Origin: Arabidopsis thaliana
Taxonomy: Eukaryota > Streptophyta > Magnoliopsida > Brassicales > Brassicaceae
Direction of reading: 5' to 3'
Assembly (NCBI RefSeq): GCF_000001735.4
Contig: NC_003076.8
Span: 4,278,001-4,342,000 of the forward strand
Length of the DNA stretch: 64,000 nt
Positions within the stretch are counted from its first letter, which is position 1. Each line of letters starts with the position of its first letter. The position numbers were made by a program, and so were the translations under genes. The notes below the pieces were generated by a model that saw only the letters and a program-made list of their open reading frames with translations, was not told where the DNA came from and made no database searches. Shown here piece by piece: positions 12,101 to 24,079 of this stretch.

Positions 12101-14355
12101 ATGTTGCCAAAGTTCGATCCAACAAACCCATTAGCTACCATGTCTGTTCTTGAGGATGTGACGACCAACGTAAAGAAAATTCAAGATTCCCTCTTGGAAG
12201 CAATACTTTCACGTAATAGTCAGACCGAGTACCTTAGAGGTTTCCTCACCGGTCAACTCGATAAGCAGAGCTTCAAGAAGAACGTACCCATTGTGACCTA
12301 CGAAGATATTAAGCCTCATATCGATCGCATCGCTAATGGAGAGCCGTCTGATCTCATTTGTGATCGACCCATCAGTCTTCTCTTGGCCACGTAACTTCAA
12401 AAAAATACTCTTAATTCCTCTTTTTTACAAAAGGAAGTTTGTGAAATTGAAGTGTAAAGACCTTAGGAAGTGATTGTTTGTGCAGCACGGGAACTTCAGG
12501 AGGTATTCCAAAGTTGATTCCTCTGACAGCAGAGGAATTGGAACAGAGGATATTGTTTGGGTTTCTCTATGTACCTCTAGTCTTCAAGTAAAGATTTCCA
12601 AACTCCAAGTTGTGTCTCATTTGTTGATACCATGAAGAGTAAGTAGTAAAACCCAAGTCACTTTGTTATTACTGTTTGCAGACACATCGAAGGGCTAACC
12701 CAAGGCAAATCTCTCATGTTTTATTTTGTGACCCGAGAAAGCGAGACTGTCTCTGGACTGATGGTCAGGTTTATGATCACTTGTGTTTTGAAAAGCGTGA
12801 ACCCAACCAACTCATTTCTTTGGTACATCAATAAAACTGTTGCTTTCACATTACACTACCTAGTTCCACTGCAAGTGTTTCTTCATTGTGTTTGTAATCT
12901 GATTTACAGGGATCGAGTACAAATAAGCCCGCATGCAATTGCGATTTGTGAAGACACTAATCAGGGCATGTACTGCCAATTGCTTTGTGGACTTCTCCAA
13001 CGAGAACATGTAGCTCGCCTAGGTGCGCCTTATGCTTCTTCCTTCCTCAAAGTAATAAAGTTTTTGGAAGATCATTGGCCTGAGTTATGCTCTAACATAA
13101 GGACTGGCCGTCTCAGCGACTGGATCACAGACGCCCAATGTGTTTCAGGGATCGGTAACTTCCTCACCGCTCCAGATCCGGACCTAGCAAACCTGATCGA
13201 ACAAGAATGCAGTAAAACCTCATGGGAGGCAATATTGAGTAGAATTTGGCCAAAAGCAAAATGTATAGAAGCCGTCATTACCGGCACCATGGCACAGTAC
13301 ATACCATTGCTGGAATTCTATGGCGGTGGTCTTCCTTTGGTTTCATCATGGTATGGCAGCTCCGAATGTTTCATCGGTATCAATCTCAATCCTCTGTCTA
13401 AGCCTAGTGATGTGTCGTACACCATCATTCCAAGTATGGGGTACTTTGAGTTCATTGAGGTCGTGAAAGACCGTCAAGAAGCTGGCCATGTTCCCGCAGA
13501 CCCTGTGGTGGTCGACCTCGTCGATGTTAAAATTGGCCATGATTATGAACTTCTTGTCACAACGTTTTCTGGTAAGTTTCTTGTACTCTACGTTTCAAAA
13601 TAAATGTAGTTTTAGGGTTTTGTTTTAAAAAGTCTTTATATTGCTTGCTTGAGAAAACTATAAATGATAGAATTAAATATTTTCACTCTTTTGTTTTCTT
13701 AATGTATATGATATACTAAAAATCTATATGTTGGTTTTCTCACAAGATGCATGCGTGAATTACAGGTCTGTATAGGTACCGTTTAGGGGATGTTTTACGA
13801 GTGACTGGTTTCCACAACAATGCGCCACAATTTTACTTCGTGGGGAGACAGAATGTAGTTCTGAGCATCGACTTGAGCAAGACCTACGAAGAAGACCTTC
13901 TCAAGGCAGTGAAAAACGCGAGTCTCCTGCTTGAGCCACATGACCTGATGCTCATGGATTTCACTAGCCGTGTAGATCTATCCTCGTTGCCAGGACACTA
14001 CGTGCTCTATTGGGAACTTGGTAACAAATTCAAGAACGCCAAGCTCGATCCCAAATCTAATGTCTTGGAGGAATGTTGCTTAACCGTTGAGGAGTCTCTC
14101 GACTCTATCTACAGAGAAGGACGAAAAAATGATAAGATCATTGGACCACTTGAGATTAAGGTAGTTAAACCTGGCGCTTTTGATGAGCTCATGAATTTCT
14201 TCTTGTCTCGAGGCTCTTCTGTGAGTCAGTACAAGACTCCAAGGTCAGTGACGCATGAAGAAGCCTTGAATATATTGGAGTCGAACGTTGTTTCCGAGTT
14301 TCTTAGCCGGAAAACTCCGTCGTGGGAGCTACATGAGCTACATTCCAGCCGTTAA
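12101..14355 (+). CDS. GH3.16: GH3 acyl-acid-amido synthetase, copy 4
   Basis: Last gene of the tandem GH3 array. Exons 12101-12390, 12486-12587, 12682-12822, 12910-13571 and 13766-14355 join in frame to 594 aa. YGSSE and YRYRLGD are intact. The first intron interrupts motif 1 as in the other copies, but here the donor follows AC instead of AG and the acceptor is followed by CACGGG, so the motif becomes TTGTSGGIPK; the Lys is kept, so ATP binding is probably retained. The C-terminus ends in ELHELHSSR like copy 2. Positional counterpart of At5g13380. Function within the GH3 family (ATP-dependent acid-amino acid conjugation) is safe; substrate unknown. Confidence 0.91.
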
Positions 14356-14808
14356 AACCACCGTTACATAAGAATAACAAAGCCCGTAACAAATAAACAC
14401 AAACTAATGACACTTTAACATACACAATGTATTTCCTGATTTATCATACAAGTTATCGAAATATCATAAGTGATAAGTCCATGGATTATCGAGTTTTTTT
14501 GTTGGTCCGACAATATTCTAGCTAGGCACGAAAAGTCGCGTTTAAAATAGTGACACTCAAATGACGAAACGACAGTACCACTCGTCACTCCTTCCATACG
14601 ACAGCGTTTGGCTAGCTTGAGCTACTATTCAGTGGACACAGACCTACGAGAGCTAATAAGATTAGAGGGCCCCACAAGAAAGATCCAAGGGCTATCGCTC
14701 ATCCGGACACGTCACTGTTTCCGCGAAATCAACACGCAGATCCTTTCTTCATCAGTAAACGGCGAGATTCGCCATCAATCTGAATTCCAAACAAAAATTC
14801 CGGCGACC
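14356..14808. other. short intergenic region before NEF1
   Basis: 453 bp containing the 3' flank of GH3 copy 4 and the NEF1 promoter and leader. The NEF1 frame stays open upstream of its start without an ATG, so this part is read as leader. No separate gene seen. Confidence 0.5.
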
Positions 14809-17800
14809 ATGATGCCACCGGAGCTACAGCCGCGGCTGTTCCGGCCCCATATAACCGCCTCCACCAGTGAACCTACTCAATCTTCCTCCTCTTACTCACC
14901 TCACATGAGCCCTGCATCAACCAGAAACTTCATCGATCGAGCTACTCCTACTTCGAGATCCAACAACTCTCGATTCTCTCCATCTTCCTTCGCCTACAAT
15001 GGACGGATCGCAATTGCTCTTGTCCCTTGCGCCGCCTTCCTCCTCGACCTCGGCGGCACTCCGGTTGTCGCTACACTCACAATCGGCCTCCTCATATCTT
15101 ACATCGTCGATTCTCTCAATGTCAAATTCGGAGGCTTCCTCGGTATATGGATGTCACTGCTCGCTGCTCAGATCTCTTTCTTCTTCTCATCTTCTCTCTT
15201 TTCCTCCTTCAATTCCGTTCCTCTCGGCTTGCTCGCGGCTTTTCTCTGCGCTCAGACTACTTTCCTCATCGGCTGCTGGACTTCGCTCCAATTCAAATGG
15301 CTTCAGCTGGAGAATCCTTCCATTGTTGTCGCTTTGGAGCGTCTCTTGTTCGCATGTGTCCCTTTCACTGCCTCTTCTTTTTTCGCATGGGCAACTATCT
15401 CTGCCGTTGGGATGAACAACTCTTCTTACTATTTCCTCTTGTTCGCCTGCGTCTTCTACTGGATTTTCGCTATTCCTAGAGTTTCTTCTTTCAAGACCAA
15501 GCAGGAAGTTAAGTACCATGGAGGAGAGATCCCTGATGATAGCTTTATCCTTGGACAGCTGGAGAGCTGTTTCCTTTCACTGAATTTGATGTTTATGCCG
15601 CTTCTCTTTCACGTGGCGTCACATTACTCTGTGATATTCTCATCTGCTGCTTCAGTTTGTGATTTGCTGCTCCTGTTCTTTATCCCTTTCCTGTTCCAGC
15701 TCTATGCTTCGACAAGAGGTGGTCTATGGTGGGTTACCAAGGATTCACATCAGCTGCAGAGCATTCGGATTGTGAATGGGGCTATTGCCATGGTCATTAT
15801 TGTGATCTGTTTGGAGATTAGAGTTGTTTTCCGCTCTTTTGGAAAGTATATTCAAGTGCCGCCTCCATTGAACTACCTTCTGGTGACTACAACATTGCTT
15901 GGAGGTGCTGCTGGTGCTGGTGCTTCTGTTCTTGGAATGATCTCGAGTGCTCTGAGCTCAGCCTTTTTCACAGCTTTGTCTGTGATTGTGAGTTCTGCTG
16001 GAGCTATCGTTGTAGGATTTCCAGTTCTGGTAAGTATTTTTCTTCCCGTTGCACAGCTTCTATTACTATTGTCATTAATAACTAGTTACCTGCGCTTTCC
16101 TGTAGTCAAATTCTGTTGCAATAAGACGAGTAGGTATCCCTCAATAGTAACAATGGAATTCATATTCTGTGTTTGTGTTGCAGTTTACTCCGCTTCCTGC
16201 AGTTGCTGGGCTTTATTTTGCTCGGTTTTTTACAAAGAAAAGTGTGCCCTCTTACTTTGCATTTGTAGCTCTTGGAAGCTTAATGGTTATATGGTTTGTA
16301 ATGCATAATTACTGGGATTTAAACATATGGTTAGCCGGCATGTTCCTCAAATCATTCTGTAAGCTTATAGTGGCCAACATTATTATAGCCATGGTGATCC
16401 CGGGTCTTGTTCTTCTCCCTTCAAAATTTCACTTCCTGACTGAAGCTGGTATGGTGACCCACGCATTATTACTGTGTTACATCGAGGACCGCTTTTTCAA
16501 TTACTCAAGCATATACTATTATGGAATGGAAGACGATGTGATGTACCCTAGCTACATGGTTATCTTGACGTCGCTAATAGGATTGGCTGTGGTGAGAAGA
16601 CTGTTTGCTGACCACCGAATTGGACAAAAGGCAGTCTGGATCTTGACCTGTCTGTATTCAGCAAAGTTGGCTATGCTCTTCCTATCATCGAAATCAATTG
16701 TATGGGTGTCTGCAGCTCTATTACTGGCTGTTTCCCCTCCCTTACTTCTATACAAGTATGTTCTGGGCATTTTAACTTCTACAAGTATTGTCTCATCTTG
16801 AATTTGAAAATTGATTTTAATTAATTTCAGTGGTAGAATGTGCAGGGAGAAGTCGAAATCTGCCTCTAAAATGAAGCCATGGCAAGGTTATGCTCATGCC
16901 GTAGTGGTTGCTGTCTCTGTCTGGTTTTGCCGGGAAACAATATTTGATGCTCTACAGTGGTGGCATGGAAGACCTCCGTCTGATGGTTTGCTTCTTGGTT
17001 CCTGCATCGTTTTAATTGGTCTGGCCTGTATACCAATTGTTGCCTTCCACTTTTCGCATGTCCTGGTATGTCTGCTTAGCTATTTTCTTATGTCTCGTTC
17101 GATGTATTTCTGTCTAATTATCTGTAAAAAGAACCCATCATCCATTTGTGCATCAAGCCAGTTATCATTGCTAAAAAATGCTGCTGACCAAGATAATTTT
17201 ATAATTTTTTCAGTCAGCTAAGAGAAGCTTGGTATTAGTAGTGGCAACTGGATGCATGTTTATTCTGATGCAGCCACCGATGCCTATGACGTGGAGTTAC
17301 CATTCAGATATGATCAAGGCCGCTCGCCAGTCAGCTGATGACATTTCCATCTATGGATTCATGGCATCCAAACCGACTTGGCCGTCTTGGTTGCTTATTG
17401 TGTCACTCCTCTTGATTCTTGCTGCTGCCACATCTCTTATCCCAATCAAATACGTAGTAGAACTGAGAGCATTTTACTCCATTGCCATGGGTTTAGCTCT
17501 CGGTGTTTATATATCAGCAGAGTTCTTTCTACAAGCTGCTGTTCTACATGCCCTGATCGTTGTAACACTGGTGTGTGCCTCAGTTTTTGTCATCTTCACC
17601 CATTTTCCATCTGCCTCAAGCACAAAGCTGCTTCCCTGGGTGTTTGCTCTTCTCGTGGCTCTATTTCCTGTGACATATTTGTTAGAAGGGCAAGTCAGAA
17701 TTAAAAACGATCTCAACGAAAATGTTACCTGGGGTTGGGACACAAGGGAGGAGGATAAGAAAGTCACAACCATGTTGGCCATTGAAGGTGCAAGAACATC

Positions 17801-18572
17801 TCTTCTAGGTCTCTATGCAGCGATATTTATGCTTATAGCTCTCCTGATTAAATTTGAGCTCACTTCGCTTTTGCGTGAGAAATTCTCTGAGAGGAGTGGT
17901 CAGTCAAAAACCCAAGGAGGCGCAAGAGGGATTTTCCCGACACGAATGAGGTTGATGCAGCAACGCCGAGCCACCTCGATCCAAAGCTTTGCAGTAGAGA
18001 AAATGTCAGAAGAGGGAGCAGCATGGATGCCTTCTGTTGGTAATGTCGCCACCATCATGTGCTTTGCCATATGCTTAATCCTCAACATCCACCTCTCAGG
18101 CGGCTCAAGCCAAGCGATATTCTTCCTGGCTCCAATCTTACTTCTCCTGAACCAAGACTCTGATCTCTTATCCGGGTTTGGTGATAAACAGAGATACTTC
18201 CCGGTTACAGTAGCCATATCAACATATTTGGCATTATCCTCGCTCTACACTGTATGGGAAGAAGTTTGGTTTGGTGGAAACACAGGTTGGGGAGTCGAAA
18301 TTGGAGGCCGTGAATGGTTTTTTGCGGTGAAGAACCTGGCTCTCCTAATACTCACAGCACCAGGTCACATCATATTCAACAGGTACGTTTGGAGTTACAC
18401 CACCAAACACACAGACGCGTCGCCGATGCTGACCGTGCCACTTAGCTTTGCAGCCGTAATAATAACAGACGTGTTTCAAGTTAGGGTTCTGGGAGTTTTA
18501 GGCATTGTTTACTCTGCGGCTCAGTATGTGATATCTAGGCAACAATATATGAAAGGGCTGAGGTATATTTAG
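14809..18572 (+). CDS. NEF1: NEF1, integral membrane protein needed for pollen exine formation
   Basis: Exons 14809-16029, 16184-16755, 16846-17065 and 17214-18572 give 1123 aa, the length I recall for Arabidopsis NEF1 (At5g13390). NO EXINE FORMATION 1 is required for primexine and sporopollenin deposition on pollen and was described as a plastid-type membrane protein. The sequence fits: a Pro/Ser-rich N-terminus (MMPPELQPRLFRPHIT) is followed by many hydrophobic segments spread over the whole protein. The start is the first of two adjacent ATGs at the beginning of the conserved N-terminus. Intron 2 has two possible acceptors in the same frame, after 16830 and after 16845; the second gives the 1123-aa form. 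It is convergent with the next gene, with only 281 bp between stop codons. Confidence 0.95.
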
Positions 18573-18853
18573 ACAGTCGTAGGATTGATTAGTAATGTTT
18601 TCGACCCTTTTTGTAACAGAATTTGTGAAACAGTGTTTTCATTTCCCAGCTTTGTTTCTCAGTGGATGCATTGGAAATTGCCAATATACGACGTTTGAAC
18701 AACTTAATTTTATTGGTCTTCTTACAAACGAACAATCACGTTTAGCGGATTTTCCACCCTTAAACATTAGCTATAGGAAAGCAAAGTAGGATGATACAAT
18801 TACTGCTGTTTTATCAAAAAGAATAACGAGAAGAGAACACAGAAGTGGTGTCT

Positions 18854-21079
18854 TTAAAGAACAGCACTACTCTTGTCTTCCTCAGACTCGATAGCTCGGT
18901 ACTTGTACCTATGCGCTGACCAAAGGAACACACAGAAATTCAAAAAGCTCAGAAGTGTGAGCAACCAGTACAAGCAGTCGAATCTCCCCGTGTTTATGTT
19001 CTGCGATAACCACGATTTCCCATCTGAGTCCCGAGTCGCAGCCTTGACAATATTGTTCAAAATGGTGGCAGCAAAACACCCTAACCCGCCGGCTAGAGCA
19101 GCGTAAGCCGAACCAATACTCTTCATAGCATCCGGAGCTTCCTCGTAAAGGAACTCCAATAGCCCTACTATGCAGAAAACCTCTGCGATTCCGATGAGAC
19201 AGTACTGGATTAACAACCAGTACGCGGTTAGATCAGGCATTTGGGTCAAGAAGTTGAACTCAAAACCATTTTGTATCGCGTAATGTCTCCTGTAGTTCTC
19301 GAATAGCCCAGCCCAAGCTACTGATATGATTGAAACTGCTAGCCCTATGCCCACTCTTTGAAGCTGGGAAGCACCATGAGGATTGCCAGTGATTCTTCTG
19401 GTGATAGGGACGAAGACAGAGTAATAAAGGGAGAGAATGAGGAAAATGCTTAGGCCTGGGAAAACTGGCATGCAGGTCACTGGAAGCTTGAGGTGTTGAA
19501 TGTGTGTGTTGAGTGTGTAAGCTTGTTGCACTGAGAGTGTAAGATACTCAGTCAAGACCAGACTCAGCATTATAGTGCATGTTGGGATTGGAATCAATCT
19601 GATCAGAATCTTCACTTCCTCTACTTGTGTTACTGTGCATAGCTTCCATGGAGATGGTTCCAATCCATCTTCTTTCAACTCAAGTGCCGCCTTGTCTAGC
19701 CATCTGCATATGAATTCATTCGACTGATAAATACTAGTATTAAGTTTTATTTTCCTTATAGGAAGATGTACACAAAAGAAGAAGCCTTACATGAAATCAT
19801 TGGAATGAGGGATTTTACGACTGCCATTAATAGCAGATTTCAAGCCAGGAACTTCGTAAAGACCGATGAACTCACTGCTTGTGAAAGCTGCATTTCGTTT
19901 GCGGAAAGCGGCAACTAAGACCTGAGCTACCCTAGTCAAGGGACTACCACCAGGCAACCTATGCCGATAAAGCGGTGTACCAGCAAAGAACAAAGCATTA
20001 GAAATCCCCATGGCTACGGCCAATGTGCCAAAAGCCATACCCCAACCAAGTTCCATTTGAACATATACCACCAAAGTGAAGGCAATGATTGCGCCTAAAG
20101 TGACCGATAGATAGAAGAAGTTGAAGAAACGGTCTAAATGTGTCTTGTAGTCTTTGCTCTTCTCATCAAACTGGTCAGCACCAAATGAGGAAACACATGG
20201 CCTTATACCAGCAGCTCCGAATCCGGTTATGTAGAGAACCGTGTAGAGATAAAGCATTTGCCAAGATTTGGCTTCTTCACAATTTCCTAAGAGCAATGAT
20301 AACTGGCCACAGTTGCTCTGGTCTGGTACGAACATCTTCAAACTTGCCCCCAATGTTATTCCTATCAAACCCTTTTCACATGCAAAACAAAAGAAAAGAA
20401 AAGATTTCAAAGTATCCATCACATAACATATGTTCGGTCTTGCGTATTAGACGATGTTCTTCAAATTGCACCATTTGCACAAGACCTTAACCATAAGTCA
20501 TAAATAAATAAATAAACAAAATACAGAGAACAAAACAGTACTACTTACGACAAGATACATGGTAGTGAAGATGGCAATAGTCCAGTATCGACCCAAGTAA
20601 GCGTCGGCTAAGAAGCCTCCAAGAACAGAGGAGGCTTGAGAGATGCCAAGGAAGTTGTTGACTGCGTTTGATGAACTTTCAAAAGGCCTATGCATTACGT
20701 AGAACATGAACGCCACCATGTTCACCGAGAGTCCGAAATACGCCATTCTCTCTGCCATTTCATTTCCTAAAACATTGCAACCATTCCACCAAAACTAAGC
20801 TGCACTGCACGTAGAACTACTGATAATCTAGATGTAAGTGAAAAGAAAGTTACCAAAAATGAAGAAAGCTGCGATCCAACCACCGGTTTTGGAAAGATTG
20901 GCGATGGGTTTGCCATGGATGTTAACGGGAGTGGTTCCTCCGGTATAGCCACGGCCAAGAGCAAGACGTCTGTTATCTGATTCTATGAAGAACACACTCA
21001 ACTGCTTCCTATGATGCACAGAGGAGCTTCCCGGAGTCTCGGGGACACTCACCGGGGATTTAATCTCAGAAGCAACCAT
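18854..21079 (-). CDS. NPF6.1: NRT1/PTR family transporter, NPF6.1 type
   Basis: Minus-strand exons 21079-20854, 20766-20549, 20371-19791 and 19703-18854 give 624 aa. It belongs to the proton-coupled NRT1/PTR (POT) family, 12-helix plasma-membrane transporters for nitrate, peptides or hormones. The proton-coupling motif ExxER is visible at residues 78-82 (EMAER) in the first helix. Family-typical stretches follow, such as GGFLADAYLGRYWT, GIRPCVSSFGADQFDE and FFNFFYLSVTLGA. The start at 21079 (MVASEIKSPV) is the first in-frame ATG; two codons earlier there is only TTG. By gene order it corresponds to At5g13400. Substrate cannot be inferred from the sequence. It is convergent with NEF1. Confidence 0.93.
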
Positions 21080-21829
21080 AATCAATGATATTTTCTCATA
21101 AAACCATGGAAACTGAAAGCATCAGAGTGACCAAAAACAGCAAGAGAGCTTAAGTTAATAAATGAAATAATTAATCCAGCCAAACAAAATCTGTAAGCAG
21201 AAAAGGATGTATGAGGATTGGTTAGAGAAATGTATAAATGCAGTAGCTTAAAATGGGAAGATGGAATTAAATAGACGGAGCTTAGCTGGTAAGTGGTAGA
21301 TATAGGACTGGCATTTATTGCACGTGGACTCCCATGATGTCCACAGTTTCAACGTTCAAGAAAGGACTTATTTAGAGAAATGTGGATTCATTTGATATGT
21401 TTTGTCCTTGAAAGACATAAACTCATTGAAGGACTTCTACAATGCGTCACTGCAACTTGTTCTTTTATTTTTGCAGTCTCCATTAATGATGACTCTGACA
21501 TTGAACCAACATTGGCTACTCAATAAAGTCAAAACAACAGAAGCTGCTTACACTGGTTTTTGTGTTCACATTTCATTTTATTCTAAACTTTCTATGAAAT
21601 GTTATAATAACTTACCTCACTATAAGGGATAATATAACTAAAAAGAGGAAGCAGAATTAACATGATGAACAGTTAGTTGGTGATGCATGGCTATTTTTTT
21701 TTTTAACACTCCTAAAAAGAGCTAACATTATATGATATAAACTGAGCTCAATTTACACAAATGTGCCAATGTAGTATACACATCATAAATAAATATATAT
21801 GTACGTGAGTTAAGACTGTCGATGTTACA
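21080..21829. other. promoter of the NPF gene and 3' flank of the FKBP gene
   Basis: 750 bp between two minus-strand genes. No supported gene. The half next to 21079 is the transporter promoter, and the half next to 21830 is downstream of the FKBP stop codon. AT-rich, with a T run near 21694-21704. Confidence 0.5.
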
Positions 21830-23706
21830 TCAATTGGGTACAATTTTGAGGAGTTCAACATCAAAGAGAAGTGTCTTGTCTATGAGCCCTTGGTTCCTCA
21901 GCACAAAATCTAATGCACGTTGTCCCTGCGCAAACATAAAGAGACAACATTTAAAACTTATGTCTTTCTTATACATGTTTACATAAAACAAACATAAGGC
22001 TCACAGAGAAAGTCATCGGCCTCGGCCCACTCTTGTTGTAGTCATTATCCGGGTATCCTAGTTCTGGCGGTACAATTATCCTGCAATACCAAGCTAATTA
22101 TTTACACTGATTCATTCTACCGTCTACCATTTGTGTGAAGAGTGAGTTCTATATGAAAAACATATGGAGGATGTGTAGAGTTAGAAATATTAGAAAGATG
22201 TTGAACCTTCTGATACCACCGAGAGCCATCCCAGAGACAGCCTCCTCAAAAGCAGGTATCACCTGGAACACCAAAATCATGCAGCATCCAGAAAGAAACA
22301 ATTCATACAATCAGTAACAAAATCCATTCTTTAAACCGGTAAAACCCATATAGCAACTAGAAGGACTTGGAATTTCGCCCACCTCATTGGATCCTAAGGT
22401 AAATTTGAAAAATTCCTTATCATCGCCCTACAGATTCACAAAAAGAAAACAAAGATTAAGGACTGTATCATTGTAGCTAATGAAACAAAAAAAAAAAGAG
22501 CCAAAACGTGTTTATACCTCAAAAGAACCCCCTTTTGTTTTATTGCGAGCTTCAAATATGCGTCCATAGTACCCTATTGTGTAACCGTCCCAGTCAACCT
22601 AACATACCCAGCTTCAATTATTTATAACTACTAGCAAAACCTATGGTCTTTGAAACATTAATTTGCTAACATAGATACAAGCAAAGCAAACTCCAAACTC
22701 TCTAACCAGAGCAAACTTCTAGATAAACTTGAGACCAAGGATACAAAACCATAGATATGCAGAAATTTCCTTACCACAACTTTGTCTCCCTTTTTTGCTA
22801 TAGGCCCAGTTCCTACTCGCAAATCCTGCAGCATCTCAAATCTTCAAGTTAATGATCACCGCATAGTCTAAACTATATTAGATATAAGATATGGGACTAA
22901 TGAGGGGTGACCTTATACTGAAGACCAGACTGTGTTTCTGTATAATCTGGATACTTCATTTTTGTTTTGCCATAATCCTTCCCTTTAAGCGCTGGCACTG
23001 TGAATGCAAGTAATATACCAAGAAAAGAATGTGGCTTTAGAAAAAAAAGAGGCTATATCGATGATTTCAACAATCACGCACGGATAAATTAACTTCACCT
23101 AAAGAACACATCTTTCTCTCACAACCAAACTCTTAACAGTGGACAATCAAACAATGTTCCAAATTACAAATGCCAATAACTTTACTTAATAAGGCACAAA
23201 GCAACAACTTAATCGAAATGTAACCCTGAGAAAGATTCTCTGCCCTCCAAAAAGAAATTGAAAATTCTTACTGTCAGCAAATTGAGAAGCTGATGCAAAG
23301 TCTCCATCTTTAGAATCGTATGACAATGCTCCAATCAACAAACCAACAGAAGAAACCAACAACTTTCTGCGATCAAACTCTCCAGAATTATTAACACATC
23401 CACAATTCCCACCTGTTTTCAAAACTGAAGTTATAATTCAATTCACTGTTGAGGAGGAAACAGAAAAGTAAAACTGTAGAAGCAAGCCAACCAGAAGAAC
23501 GAAGAGGAGCGAAGTCATCTGATTGGTCAGCTAATCGAGCAGCCACAGTCGTCCGGCATCTCTGAGAATCAAAATGAGAGATTCAGTGAATAAAAAGGAA
23601 GAAGAAGAAGAAACAGAGAGATGGTGCGGCGTCGTACGGTGGTGGAGGAAGTTCCGGCGAGCGCTGTGGATTGAGGGAAGCAGCCAAAGGACGAAATTGA
23701 CGCCAT
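21830..23706 (-). CDS. FKBP19: thylakoid-lumen FKBP-type peptidyl-prolyl isomerase
   Basis: Ten minus-strand exons: 23706-23638, 23561-23492, 23412-23272, 22997-22912, 22825-22775, 22598-22518, 22427-22383, 22262-22207, 22080-22005 and 21925-21830. They encode 256 aa, the length I recall for At5g13410 (FKBP19). FKBPs isomerise X-Pro bonds or act as assembly chaperones. The N-terminus is Ser/Thr-rich like a chloroplast transit peptide. A twin-arginine lumenal signal follows: RR at residues 61-62 (DRRKLL), a hydrophobic core (GLLIGAL) and a small-residue site near ASAS. This predicts Tat-type import into the thylakoid lumen. The FKBP fold covers about residues 105-250 (DLRVGTG, ELGYP, LLFDVELLKI). 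Several lumenal FKBPs lack isomerase residues, so enzyme activity is uncertain. One donor is the less usual AAG/GTTCAA. Confidence 0.93.
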
Positions 23707-24079
23707 TAGAGTGAAACTTAAAAAACTGATTTTTTTGTACGTCTAAAGAGAGATGAGAGATAAAGTCTCAGCTTTTTATGTAGAGAGGCTTCTAGGAACA
23801 ATTGTTCATATAATCCGAACAAAGAAGAAGACAAGGACACTTTTTTACTCGCCAATTGTTTTCAGTGAAAATGTAAATTACAAATACGGTAAAAAGTAAC
23901 AAACTCTTCTGAAGCATCATCTTACAAGAACAAAGAAAATAGAATAACCCATAATGTGGAACATCAAGCAAAATCCATCATAACCACTTTAGAAAGCATG
24001 CATAAGGATTGAAGAACAAAAGCCAAAGGTTCTTCTTTTTATTTTAGCGTAACCAAAAACATAATGATGACTCATTTCC
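23707..24079. other. FKBP promoter and transaldolase 3' flank
   Basis: 373 bp between two minus-strand genes. Apart from probable untranslated sequence on both sides I see nothing. Confidence 0.45.

Noticed and set aside
1884..14355. The GH3 array as a biosynthetic gene cluster with NEF1 or the NPF transporter
   Set aside because: The array is explained by tandem duplication of one gene, and the neighbours have unrelated, conserved housekeeping or pollen roles.
15187..15519. Antisense open frame inside NEF1 exon 1, and plus-strand alternative frames at 14999-15479
   Set aside because: Low-complexity Ser/Leu or Glu/Arg composition that mirrors the real hydrophobic exon; shadows of NEF1.
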